DNA from: Xanthomonas axonopodis
GTDB lineage: Bacteria > Pseudomonadota > Gammaproteobacteria > Xanthomonadales > Xanthomonadaceae
Length of the DNA: 64,000 nt
Assembly (NCBI RefSeq): GCF_001304695.1
Contig: NZ_JFAQ01000049.1
Span: forward strand, 1-64,000
Direction: 5' to 3'
In this document: positions 37,162 through 45,521 of the stretch, one piece after another
How the letters are laid out: each line of letters begins with the position of its first letter
Position numbering within the stretch: position 1 is the first letter of the stretch
The notes under the pieces: generated by a model
What the model was told of the DNA's origin: nothing
The model's database searches: none
What the model saw: the letters and a program-made list of their open reading frames with translations, nothing else
Made by a program: the position numbers and the translations under genes

Positions 37162-38438
37162 GCCGCGCCACCGTTGTGCACCCGCGGTTGCGCGCGATCG
37201 CGGCAATGGTGATGGCCGCGCTGGCACTGCCGGCCTTCGGCCAGCAGGTATTGATTCGCGGCGCTACCGTGCACACTGCCACCGCACAGGGCACCCTGCA
37301 GAACACCGACGTGCTGGTGCAGGGCGGCGTGATACGCGCCATCGGCCGCAACCTGGCAGTCCCCACCGACAGCCGCGTGGTCGAAGCAAAAGGCCGCCCA
37401 CTGCCGCCGGCCTTGTTCGGCGGCATCACCGAGATCGGTATCGAAGAAGTCTCTGGCGAAGAGAGCACGGTGGACAGCGGCGTCAAACTGGCCGATCAGC
37501 CGATGCGCCCGGAATTCGACGTCACCCTGGCCTACAACCCCGACTCGGTGCTGGTGCCGGTGACGCGCGTGGAAGGCATCAGCTTCACCGCGCTGGGGGC
37601 GACCACCAGCGGCGCCTTCATCACCGGCCAGGGCGGCATCGTGCGGCTGGACGGCAGCCCGGATCCGGTAGGCCCGCATGCCTTGTTTCTTCGCATCGGT
37701 GCAGCGGCCTCCGATCTCACCGGCAGTTCGCGCGCAGCGCAGTGGATGCTGCTGGATCAACTGGTCGCCGGAGCACGCGGGCGTATCCCGGCCGATTCGC
37801 CGCATGCATTGCTGACCCCGGTTGGACGCGGTGTCCTCGCGCACTATCTGGCCGGCCAGGGTCGCATCGTGGTGCAGGTGGAACGGGCAGCCGACATCCG
37901 TCAGCTGTTGCGCTGGGCGCAGCGCGAAAAGGTGCGCATTGCCATTGCCGGCGGCGCAGAAGCCTGGAAGCTCGCGCCACAACTGGCGCAGGCCAAGGTC
38001 CCGGTGCTGGTGGACGCATTGGCGGATCTGCCATCGACCTTCGACCAGATTGGCGCGACGCTGGAAAATGCTGCACGTCTGCGCGCTGCCGGCTTGGAGG
38101 TCAACTTTACCCAAAACGGCGATGCCTCGCACAACGCGCGCAAGCTGCGCCAGCTGGCCGGCAATGCGGTTGCCAATGGCTTGCCATGGGAATCGGGCCT
38201 GGCCGGTTTGACCCGTGTTCCGGCAGACATCTTCGGCGTAGGCGATCGCATCGGCAGCATTGCGGTCGGCAAGCAGGCCGACCTGGTGCTGTGGGAAGGC
38301 GACCCGCTGGGTGTGGCGCATCATGCCGAGCAGGTCTGGCTGGGCGGCCGCGACATGCCGATGCGATCGCGCCAGAGCGAGTTGCGCGACCGCTACATGC
38401 GGCAGGCCGGGCCCCTGCCGCGCGCCTATCTGAAGTAG
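37158..38438 (+). CDS. Secreted amidohydrolase-family protein, partner of the preceding one
   Basis: 426 residues, intact. Signal peptide MVMAALALPAFGQQ after a positively charged start; then amidohydrolase-type blocks VLIRGATVHTATAQGTLQNTD and, at the end, GSIAVGKQADLVLWEGDPLG. The HxH metal site expected near the start of the barrel is not evident: LPPALFGGITEIGIEE stands where the metal site would be expected. It may therefore be a non-catalytic partner of the preceding gene. The ATG at 37158 overlaps that gene's stop, so the pair was translated together. In related bacteria such pairs are periplasmic and of unassigned substrate. Confidence 0.82.
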   Translation: MSRATVVHPRLRAIAAMVMAALALPAFGQQVLIRGATVHTATAQGTLQNTDVLVQGGVIRAIGRNLAVPTDSRVVEAKGRPLPPALFGGITEIGIEEVSGEESTVDSGVKLADQPMRPEFDVTLAYNPDSVLVPVTRVEGISFTALGATTSGAFITGQGGIVRLDGSPDPVGPHALFLRIGAAASDLTGSSRAAQWMLLDQLVAGARGRIPADSPHALLTPVGRGVLAHYLAGQGRIVVQVERAADIRQLLRWAQREKVRIAIAGGAEAWKLAPQLAQAKVPVLVDALADLPSTFDQIGATLENAARLRAAGLEVNFTQNGDASHNARKLRQLAGNAVANGLPWESGLAGLTRVPADIFGVGDRIGSIAVGKQADLVLWEGDPLGVAHHAEQVWLGGRDMPMRSRQSELRDRYMRQAGPLPRAYLK

Positions 38439-38713
38439 GCGTGCAGTGTGTCGCTCAAGCGTCACTTGAGCATGGTCTTTCGTGGTTGGTGTGCCGGCAA
38501 GAGCCGGTGCCGGCGCACCGCTTCACCGCTTCGCTGCTGTGCACAGGGGATATGCTGCCGTGGCGTCCTGCCGCGTCTAGCTGGCGGCCTTCGCTGTCGT
38601 GATGTCTCCCACCAGGCCTATCGCATGTTTTCGGTCTCACTCCTGACAGCGCTTGGCCACCTCGGCGTCTTGCCCAGGCACATGCCACGTGCCCACCTCG
38701 CCGCTATGCGACC

Positions 38714-39067
38714 GTGAGTTCGCTCTTCCACGGTAGCGGCTTGCGTTCGATCGATCGTGTGGTGTTGCGCCAGCCACCTGCCAATCTGCAGCGCGGCATG
38801 GAAGCGGTGGGTGGGCGCCTGATTCTCACCGCCGATGCGCTGCTGTTTCAGCCGCATGCGTTCAATGTGCAGAACCAATCGCTGAGCGTGCCCTTGCGGC
38901 AGATCGTGGCGACGCAGCCCTGCTGGACACGCCTGTTCGGCCTGCTGCCGATCGCACCGACGTCGCTGGCAGTGCGGCTGGATGACGGAAACCAATACCG
39001 CTTCGCGATCGGCAAGCGCATGCAGTGGATGGCGGACATCGCCTCGGCACGGGATGCCTTGCGCTGA
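38714..39067 (+). CDS. Small GRAM/PH-like protein of unknown function
   Basis: 117 residues from GTG 38714. The pattern (GGRLILTADALLFQPHAFNV, LRQIVATQPCWTRLFGLLP, LAVRLDDGNQYRFAIG) resembles GRAM or PH-like lipid-associating domains, with strands and a final helix MQWMADIASARDAL. No signal peptide or membrane helix is seen. It is flanked by gaps of about 275 and 357 bases and appears to be a single-gene unit. Confidence 0.65.
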   Translation: MSSLFHGSGLRSIDRVVLRQPPANLQRGMEAVGGRLILTADALLFQPHAFNVQNQSLSVPLRQIVATQPCWTRLFGLLPIAPTSLAVRLDDGNQYRFAIGKRMQWMADIASARDALR

Positions 39068-39424
39068 GCCGCGCAACGACGCCAGTGCGTCGCAGAGGCG
39101 GCTAGCAAGGCGACTGCGTCAGCGCCGGGCCGCAAGCTGCCGGTGTTCCCTGCGACATGTCCCGCTCGTGCAACGCAGTTGCCGTACGCCGTCCACGCCC
39201 ACCCGACAACGGCTCTCGGCGTTGGGTGCCTCGCCACTGGCAGCCACCAGACCTCCTTATTACAGTTGCCCACCGTCCCTGCGGTCAGCGATGCCCGCAA
39301 GTCAGCCACGACTCGACCCTTGGTCGCTGGAATTTCGAACAGTGCGTACAATCTCTATCTTCGGCACCACCGGGCATCGCGTGCATGTACCGCAGCCTTG
39401 GTTCGCTTCCGGACGCTCACCAGC
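39068..39424. other. Intergenic, 357 bases, no gene seen
   Basis: Upstream region of the rhamnogalacturonan lyase. The lyase frame is open back to 39143 but without signal-peptide logic or a ribosome-binding site, so I treat it as untranslated. I did not find a plant-inducible-promoter (PIP) box here. Confidence 0.5.
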
Positions 39425-41026
39425 ATGCTTCGCCATCATCCATACACCTTCGCCTGCGCACTGCTGCTGTATGCCGGCGTCAGTGCACCTGCGCTGGCCG
39501 ACTTCGCGATCAGCCGCAGCGGCGACCGCGTGATCGTCGACAGCGGCGCCGAGCTGGTGTTTGCCATCGATGCGCGTCATGGAGACATCGTGTCGATGCG
39601 TTATCGCGGCAACGAACTGCAGACCACCGAATCGAAGGGCTCGCAGATCGCTTCGGGGCTGGGCAGTGCCAGTGTGGATGCACGCATCGTTGGCGGGACG
39701 ATCGTGGTGTCGGCCAAGGCCGGCGACTTGGTGCAGTACTACATCGCGCGCAAGGGCCGCAACGCGATCTACATGGCCACCTATGCGCCAACCTTGCTGC
39801 CGGTGGGCGAATTGCGCTTCGTCGCCCGCCTGAACGTGTCCAAGTTGCCGAGTGCGCAGCAGGAACCCGATTCCAATGTCGGCAAAGCGATCGAAGGCGA
39901 AGATGTCTTTCTGTTGCCGGATGGGCGCACCAGTTCCAAATTCTATTCCGCACGTCGAATGATGGACGACCAGGTGCATGGCGTCAGTGGCTCTGGCGTT
40001 GCAGTGTTCATGCTGATGGGCAACCGCGAGCGCAGCGCGGGCGGCCCGTTCTTCAAAGACATCGCCACGCAAAAAACCCGCGTGACGCATGAGCTCTACA
40101 ACTACATGTATTCCGGTCACACCCAGACCGAGGCCTTTCGCGGCGGCCTGCACGGTGTGTACGGGCTGTTGTTTACCGATGGCGGCGCACCATCGAGTGC
40201 GCAGCTGGACACCGCATTCGTCGATGCGACGCTGGGCTTGAGCGGTTATGTGCCGGCAGGCGGGCGCGGCGCAGTGAGCGGGCGCGTCGGCGGCGTGCTG
40301 CCGGGCCAGCCGGCCGTCATCGGCCTGCGCAATGCGAAGGCGCAGTACTGGGCCACCGCCGACGGCAGCGGCGACTACCAGGTGACGGGTGTTCGCCCGG
40401 GCAGCTATCGCATGACGCTCTACCAGAACGAACTGGAAGTGGCACAACGCAACATCGGGGTTTCCGCTGGCGCCACTGCGCAAGCCGCACTGCAGGCAGT
40501 TGTCTTGCCGGGCACGGTGAAGTGGCAGATCGGCACTCCCGATGGCACGCCGGCCGGGTTCAGACATGCGGACCTGCTACCGCGGGCGCACCCTTCCGAT
40601 GCGCGCATGCACTGGTCTGCGGCGACCTACACCGTGGGATCGAGCAGCCTGAACAGCTTTCCGGCGGTGCAGTGGCGCGGTATCAACACCCCGAGCCGGA
40701 TCGACTTCACCCTGCCCGCCGACGAGGTGCGCGGCTACCGCCTGCGTATCTTCGTGCCGTTGGCACAGGGCGGCGCACGTCCGCAGATCAGCGTGAATGC
40801 ACGCTGGAACGGCCCGGTGCCTGCCGCGCCCACGCAACCAAAGACACGCGGCATCACGCGCGGCACTGCGCGCGGCAACAATACCCTCTACGAAGCGGAC
40901 ATCCCCGCCTCGGCCTTGCAGGCCGGCAACAACCGCATCGAGATCGGCATTGCCTCCGGCTCCCCGGACAACGGCTACCTCAGTCCGGCAATCGTGTTCG
41001 ACAGCATCCAGTTGGTGGCGTTGTAG
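39425..41026 (+). CDS. Rhamnogalacturonan endolyase (PL4), secreted
   Basis: 533 residues. Signal peptide ending APALADF; catalytic region to about 285 (RFVARLNVSKLPSAQQE, FYSARRMMDDQVHGVSG); a fibronectin-III-like insert (about 280-355; AVSGRVGGVLPGQPAVIGL, TADGSGDYQVTGVRPGSY); and a C-terminal carbohydrate-binding jelly roll (VKWQIGTPDGTPAGFRHAD to SPAIVFDSIQLVAL). This three-part layout is that of PL4 lyases, which cleave the rhamnogalacturonan backbone of pectin. ATG 39425 begins the signal peptide. It supports plant-tissue attack together with the GH12 gene convergent downstream. Confidence 0.9.
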   Translation: MLRHHPYTFACALLLYAGVSAPALADFAISRSGDRVIVDSGAELVFAIDARHGDIVSMRYRGNELQTTESKGSQIASGLGSASVDARIVGGTIVVSAKAGDLVQYYIARKGRNAIYMATYAPTLLPVGELRFVARLNVSKLPSAQQEPDSNVGKAIEGEDVFLLPDGRTSSKFYSARRMMDDQVHGVSGSGVAVFMLMGNRERSAGGPFFKDIATQKTRVTHELYNYMYSGHTQTEAFRGGLHGVYGLLFTDGGAPSSAQLDTAFVDATLGLSGYVPAGGRGAVSGRVGGVLPGQPAVIGLRNAKAQYWATADGSGDYQVTGVRPGSYRMTLYQNELEVAQRNIGVSAGATAQAALQAVVLPGTVKWQIGTPDGTPAGFRHADLLPRAHPSDARMHWSAATYTVGSSSLNSFPAVQWRGINTPSRIDFTLPADEVRGYRLRIFVPLAQGGARPQISVNARWNGPVPAAPTQPKTRGITRGTARGNNTLYEADIPASALQAGNNRIEIGIASGSPDNGYLSPAIVFDSIQLVAL

Positions 41027-41424
41027 CAGCGCAGAAAGCGCGATCCGCGCAGCGGCCAGGCACGCGCGGCCGGCGCATGGCGTCGGCCTGCAGCGATCAG
41101 CCGTTCCGATGTTCTTCGCACCCAGCACCGGCCGTGGAGCGGCACGTTGTTCGCTGCTCCTCATCATTGCGCGCCAGCACGTCCGCGACCACGCGCGGCG
41201 CAGGCGCAGGCGCAGTCATCATGCACATCGCTCACCGTGGGCTCTTCCGATATGCGATGCCGAGGTTATGGGCGCCACACACGGCCACCTCGTTGTCATG
41301 TCCGCAGCATTCTGCGCAGACAGTCGCTACCAACGCGCAAAGGCGGCGACTTACCCGTCTCTGACAAAAACCGTGTACGTGCCGACCGGTAACGCCGACA
41401 CGCACAACACAGCAGCCACTGCGT
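41027..41424. other. Intergenic, 398 bases between convergent PL4 and GH12 genes
   Basis: No supported gene. A short GGCGCA-type triplet repeat lies near 41195-41213. No clear terminator hairpin with a T-run was found for either converging gene. Confidence 0.5.
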
Positions 41425-42240
41425 TTACTTCGCATCCAAGGTCGCGCTGACCTTGACCCATCCATTGCCGCGCACCACTTCAAAGCCCGCTTCGGCCACA
41501 TGCAAATACATGCTGTTGTTGTAGCGGCCATCCTTGGCGCGGTTGTTCTGCAACCAGGTCAGAAACGGCTTGGCATTCACGTTGAGGCTGCCGCTGGTCT
41601 TCAGCGTCGGCTGGCCGGCGGTACCGGTCGGGATGAAGGTGTAGACGTAATAGCCGGCAGCGGAGTTAAAGCCTTCCCACAGGTCGAAGGTGCGCCCGCC
41701 CGCGGTGATGACCTTGGTCGCAGTCACGGTGCCGACCGGCCAGGAATTGTGGTCGCCCCAGATCATCACTTCCAGCTGTGGATTGCCCTTGGCGGTGTCC
41801 GAGCGAAAGAAGATGTCGTAAGCGAAATCACCGGCCAGATTGGTGCCGCCCGCGCTGTAATTGAACTTGAATGGCAGCGAGCTGATCGAGGAAATTTGCT
41901 TGGGGAACAACGTGTCGGTGGTCGGATTCCAGCTGTAGTGCCAGCCGCGCGCGATCGCGGGATAGCCATACAGGTTGTAGTCGGCAAAGTTGAACGTGAC
42001 CGTCAACTCCGGCGTGCTGCCGGTGCCGAACGTGCCCTGGATGATGTTGTTGGGATCGTTGAAATTGTTCATCCACGCATAGTGGTGGCCAAAGATCTTG
42101 TACGGGCCGGCGAGCGCCGCCGGGGTGAGTGCGACCAGACCGAAGGCGAGCGCCGCGGTCCACCAGCGCGAGGCGCGCCGCCGCGTGGTCGGCGCACCGG
42201 TGCAAGGCTGGACAAGCGAGCTGGATGGGCAGTTGTGCAT
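41425..42240 (-). CDS. GH12 endo-beta-1,4-glucanase/xyloglucanase, secreted
   Basis: 271 residues. A long cationic leader is followed by a signal peptide (AALAFGLVALTPAALAG). GH12 landmarks: YAWMNNFNDPNN near the mature start, IARGWHYSW, the nucleophile Glu in PQLEVMIWGDHNSWPVG, and the acid/base Glu in VAEAGFEVVRGNG near the end. Such enzymes cut xyloglucan or cellulose chains in plant walls. The start at 42240 is the first ATG before the signal sequence. Divergent upstream is the shortened DegV gene, 480 bases away. Confidence 0.88.
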   Translation of the reverse strand: MHNCPSSSLVQPCTGAPTTRRRASRWWTAALAFGLVALTPAALAGPYKIFGHHYAWMNNFNDPNNIIQGTFGTGSTPELTVTFNFADYNLYGYPAIARGWHYSWNPTTDTLFPKQISSISSLPFKFNYSAGGTNLAGDFAYDIFFRSDTAKGNPQLEVMIWGDHNSWPVGTVTATKVITAGGRTFDLWEGFNSAAGYYVYTFIPTGTAGQPTLKTSGSLNVNAKPFLTWLQNNRAKDGRYNNSMYLHVAEAGFEVVRGNGWVKVSATLDAK

Positions 42241-42720
42241 AGTGGCTCTCCGTATGATTAGGCGCAGCGACGCTGGTGCAGCGCCGTCGAGACCTGCCCT
42301 GCGGCAGTCGGGGTTGGACCGTCGCAGCGGCGCCACGCGCGAAACTATCACGATTCCGGCGGCGCTACCCGGCCATGCGCAATAGCGGGCGCCAGCTTGC
42401 ACTTGCAGCGTGCGCTGGCTCGCACTCAGGTCACCGGATGGGAAAGCAGCGGCGGGTTTCGCGCGAAGACGCCGCAGCGTCGGGCAGTCGAATGGTGCGC
42501 AGCCACATGCGCATCGACCGTGTCCGCACATGCCGGCGGCGGCGCCTGCGCGTGCAATGGCTTTCAACGCAGTGTGGCGTCGCCTGCCACCGGTCTGCAT
42601 CCGTCCGCCTGCCACCCGTGCGATCGGTGCCGGGACAAGCTCTGCCTCAGACCTGCGCGGCAGGGCCGTTTTGCGATAGCGTTCGCACGACAGATAACGC
42701 AACAGCCGGAGGGGGCGACG
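42241..42720. other. Divergent gap of 480 bases, promoters of GH12 and DegV-like genes
   Basis: No gene is supported. I looked for TTCGC-N15-TTCGC on both strands for the GH12 promoter and did not find it. GGAGGG at 42710-42715 is the ribosome-binding site of the DegV-like gene. Confidence 0.5.
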
Positions 42721-43275
42721 ATGCGTATCGGAATCGTGGTGGACAGCGCGTGCGACCTGCCGCAGGACTTCATCCAACGTCACAACGTCATCGTGCTGCC
42801 GATCAGCGTGCGCATCGGCAAGGCCGTGCTGGCCGATCACCGCGACGGAGAAGCCACGCTGAGCTTTCTGCAGGCGCACGTGGCCGAGCGCGGGCACGAA
42901 GCGGAAACCACGCCGTTTTCGGTCAACCAGATCCGCGACCTGTTCCTGCAACAACTGGTCATCGACTATGACCACGTGTTCTGCCTGACCATTTCCAAAC
43001 TTCGCAGCCAGATCTTCGACAACGCAATGCAGGCCGGCTTCGCGATTCTCAACGACTACAAGCCGATTCGCGACGGCCTGATGACGCCAACGGTGTGCGT
43101 GGGCTACGGCGGCGAGCTGGCCGAGCTGCACGCCCTGCCCGGCTACGCCGCAGCCTGCCAGAGCCACGGCTTGGAACTCCTGGAGAGCGTGATGAGCCTG
43201 ACCGGCATGCTTAACGTCGGCAAGGGCGCCTTGGCGGTCGGATTTGCTGCCGAGCCACACACGTTTTCGGCCTGA
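42721..43275 (+). CDS. DegV-family protein with a large internal deletion
   Basis: 184 residues, against about 280 or more for DegV fatty-acid-binding proteins (FakB type). The N-terminal lobe is normal (MRIGIVVDSACDLPQDF, VFCLTISKLRSQIFDNAM, FAILNDYKPI). It then jumps directly to the C-terminal lobe (RDGLMTPTVCVGYGGELAEL, VMSLTGMLNVGKGALAVGF). The join is in frame near 43072. About a hundred or more residues of the fatty-acid-binding core are missing, so normal ligand binding is unlikely. GGAGGG before ATG 42721 is intact. It may be a decaying gene that still makes a protein. Confidence 0.8.
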   Translation: MRIGIVVDSACDLPQDFIQRHNVIVLPISVRIGKAVLADHRDGEATLSFLQAHVAERGHEAETTPFSVNQIRDLFLQQLVIDYDHVFCLTISKLRSQIFDNAMQAGFAILNDYKPIRDGLMTPTVCVGYGGELAELHALPGYAAACQSHGLELLESVMSLTGMLNVGKGALAVGFAAEPHTFSA

Positions 43276-43320
43276 GACATGGCCAGGGTGTATGTCCTTG
43301 TCGCTCGCCAGACACATCGT

Positions 43321-43342
43321 CAATCCACCACGAAGTGGATTG
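43321..43342. repeat. 8-bp inverted repeat between convergent DegV-like and def genes
   Basis: CAATCCAC (43321-43328) and GTGGATTG (43335-43342) around a six-base loop. It lacks a T-run on either side. It may still act as a weak transcription barrier between the two converging genes. Confidence 0.45.
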
Positions 43343-43491
43343 CCGCATTCATGCCGCCAAGGGAGCGGCAAGTGGTAATGGCACTACACCGGGCAACTTG
43401 CTGATGGTTGGCTTGAACGAGGCGGAATCCAGGACAGATGGCTGCCGTCCACGGCGACAGCCACCCCGCGATGGACACAGCGAACGACCTG

Positions 43492-44007
43492 CTACAGATC
43501 GTAGGACAACACGTCCTCGAAACCGAACGTGTCGAAATTCTCGATGCGCGAGGGATACAGGCGACCGACCAGATGATCGTATTCGTGTTGCACAACGCGT
43601 GCGTGGAAGCCTTCGGCATCGCGCTCGATCAGGGTGCCGTCGGGCGCGAAGCCGCGGTAGCGAATGAAGCGATAGCGCGGAATGACTGCGCGCAGGCCGG
43701 GGATCGACAGGCAACCTTCCCAGCCGTTTTCCAGTTCTTCCGAGAGCGGTTCGATCTGCACATTGGCCAGGGCCGTGCGCGACACTGCGGGCGCTTCCGG
43801 ATAGCGCTCGCTGGCCTCGAAACCGAACACCATTAATTGCAGATCCACCGCGATCTGCGGTGCTGCCAGACCGACGCCACGCGCAGTGTCCATGGTTTCG
43901 AACATATCGGCCACCAGCGTGTGCAACTCGGCGCTGCCCAGGTTGGTGACCGGTGGCGCCACGCGTAGCAGGCGCTTGTCGCCCATGCGGATAATTTCGC
44001 GAATCAT
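43492..44007 (-). CDS. def: Peptide deformylase
   Basis: 171 residues. The three deformylase motifs are intact: [22 protein letters not shown] with the metal Cys; [13 protein letters not shown] with two metal His and the catalytic Glu. It removes the formyl group from nascent proteins. It is not beside fmt in this window, so it may be a second copy in the genome. It stands alone, convergent with the DegV-like gene. Confidence 0.95.
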   Translation of the reverse strand: MIREIIRMGDKRLLRVAPPVTNLGSAELHTLVADMFETMDTARGVGLAAPQIAVDLQLMVFGFEASERYPEAPAVSRTALANVQIEPLSEELENGWEGCLSIPGLRAVIPRYRFIRYRGFAPDGTLIERDAEGFHARVVQHEYDHLVGRLYPSRIENFDTFGFEDVLSYDL

Positions 44008-44345
44008 GCGGGTGCTCCTGACGATCGTGGCGTGGATTCTAGAGCGGCTGACAACCGCTAGCGAGCAGGTGCAGGTGGTGCAAAAGGCACGCAGACGCTG
44101 CAGTCTACGAGCAGTCGCTGCCGCGGGTTGTGCATGCCGCCTCCGGGCAATGCGCGCGCCAGCGCGCGGTGCGTACAGTCGCCTTGCTCTGCTGCGCTCA
44201 GCAGGTGTGGTGCATACGGATGTGGGCGTGCAGCAGCATTGTTCATCGGCGCGCCATGGATAAGCGCACTGCGTCTATCGTCAGCGTTGCAGCCAGCATG
44301 ACAACGCCAGGCCAGCTTCGCGCCGGTTGAACCGGTTGAAACATG
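44008..44345. other. Intergenic, 338 bases, no gene seen
   Basis: Between def and the ArsC-family gene on the same strand. Open frames here have no start logic. No strong hairpin or palindrome noticed. Confidence 0.5.
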
Positions 44346-44768
44346 TCAGCGGCCAAGGGGTTGACCGGCCTCGTCCAGCACGCGTTCGCCGTCTTCCTTG
44401 ATGAAGCCGTGCGTGGCCGGCGGCAGCAGGTCCAGCACCAATTCGGAAGGGCGGCACAGGCGCGTGCCGCGCGCGGTCTGGACGAATGGGCGGTTGATCA
44501 GGATCGGATGGGCGAGCATCGCACTCAACAGTGCCGCATCGTCCAGGGCGGGATCGTCCAGTCCCAGTTCCAGGTAAGACGTGCCTTTCTGGCGAATGGC
44601 CTCGCGGACCGTGATGCCGGCAGCGGCGATGAGCGACTGCAACGTCTGGCGGCTTGGCGGATGCTGCAGGTAGTCGACGATCTGCGGTTCGACGCCGGTG
44701 TGGCGCATCAGGGCGAGGGTGTTGCGGGAGGTTCCGCAACCGGGATTGTGGTAGATGACGGCGTGCAT
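44346..44768 (-). CDS. arsC: ArsC-family (glutaredoxin-coupled) arsenate reductase
   Basis: 140 residues. The catalytic Cys is in IYHNPGCGTSRNTL, followed by the ArsC blocks VDYLQHPPSRQTL and ILINRPFV with RLCRPSELVLDLL, supplying the arginines that bind arsenate. It reduces arsenate to arsenite using glutaredoxin. No arsenite pump or ArsR regulator is adjacent, so it is a lone copy. ATG 44768 starts directly at the family N-terminus; the longer frame to 44921 crosses the promoter region. Confidence 0.9.
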   Translation of the reverse strand: MHAVIYHNPGCGTSRNTLALMRHTGVEPQIVDYLQHPPSRQTLQSLIAAAGITVREAIRQKGTSYLELGLDDPALDDAALLSAMLAHPILINRPFVQTARGTRLCRPSELVLDLLPPATHGFIKEDGERVLDEAGQPLGR

Positions 44769-44969
44769 GGTGGCCTGGCGTTGGGTTGGCTGCTGGTGTA
44801 TGGCGGCGGCAACGGAGGTCCGAACGACGCCCAGGCCGGTCAGTGTACGAGTGGCGTCTGAAGATGCCGAGCGCCGGCCGCTTGGCCGTCGCGCCTTGGG
44901 AACTGAAGCGCCACAGCGCAAGCCTGTCGATGACTTTTTCAGGTTGCCGCTTCACATTCGACGGCGGAT

Positions 44970-44987
44970 GTGTCAAAAGATTGACAC
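44970..44987. promoter_or_regulatory. Palindrome GTGTCAA-N4-TTGACAC
   Basis: Seven-base arms with perfect complementarity around AAGA. It sits 112-129 bases before the protease-operon start, and its right arm includes TTGACA, a possible sigma-70 -35 element. A repressor here could block that promoter. Confidence 0.6.
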
Positions 44988-44997
44988 GAATCACAGA

Positions 44998-45016
44998 TTC
45001 ATGACTCAGTCATGAA
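44998..45016. promoter_or_regulatory. 19-bp palindrome TTCATGACTCAGTCATGAA
   Basis: Perfect nine-base arms around one central C. It starts eleven bases after the previous palindrome, where a -10 element for a TTGACA at 44981 would be expected. The pair looks like a tight operator arrangement for the downstream protease genes. Confidence 0.65.
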
Positions 45017-45098
45017 CAGACTGAAATGGAAGGAATCTCCATAGCGCCGGTGTCAGCACGGCGTTTTTCCCCCTGTTGGACCCAAGGAAACCCCAACG

Positions 45099-45521
45099 AT
45101 GATGAGCTTTCGCAAGCCCGGATGGATGCTGTCCGGTGTGTTGTGTGTCGCATGCCTGCCGGCGATTGCTGCAGCGCAGGAAGCAGCCACCAACAGTTCC
45201 AAGGTCGGTATCGACCCCACCACCGGCAAATTGCGCCCGCTGACCGACGCCGAAAGCGCGGCGCTGGATCAGCAGGCTGCAGCCGCCTCCGCAGCACGCA
45301 GCAGCGCTGCACGCACCTCGGTACCGCAGAACGAAGCGGCCGCACGCGCGACCGAGCGGCGCCTGCCCAACGGCACCGTGGCGCGCAAGTTGCCGGCCAC
45401 CCAGATGAGTTCGCTAACGGCAACCCGCCAGGCCGATGGACGCATCGTCATCGAACACAGCAAAGACGCCGATACCACGCAACCCACCCACGCCGAGCAC
45501 GGAGCGCTGCCGCATGAATAA
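45099..45521 (+). CDS. Small secreted protein coupled to a metalloprotease
   Basis: 140 residues. A signal peptide (MLSGVLCVACLPAIAAAQE) is followed by a low-complexity, Ala-rich, hydrophilic chain with GIDPTTGKLRPLTDAESAAL near the start. No known domain. Its last eight bases overlap the start of the protease gene, so they are co-translated; it may assist, inhibit or chaperone the protease. Start may be ATG 45099 or 45102. The function is inferred from position only. Confidence 0.75.
   Translation: MMSFRKPGWMLSGVLCVACLPAIAAAQEAATNSSKVGIDPTTGKLRPLTDAESAALDQQAAAASAARSSAARTSVPQNEAAARATERRLPNGTVARKLPATQMSSLTATRQADGRIVIEHSKDADTTQPTHAEHGALPHE

Larger units (their letters stand above)
44769..45098. 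other. Divergent control region, 330 bases, ArsC-family gene and protease operon
   Basis: No gene. It contains two strong palindromes (44970-44987 and 44998-45016) close to the protease-operon start, described separately. AAGGAAA-type purines at 45086-45091 serve as ribosome-binding site for the next gene. Confidence 0.55.

Noticed and set aside
43281-43490. Possible insertion-sequence remnant between the DegV-like gene and def
   Set aside because: A minus-strand translation looked faintly transposase-like, but I could not identify terminal repeats, a DDE motif or any family, so only the local inverted repeat is reported.
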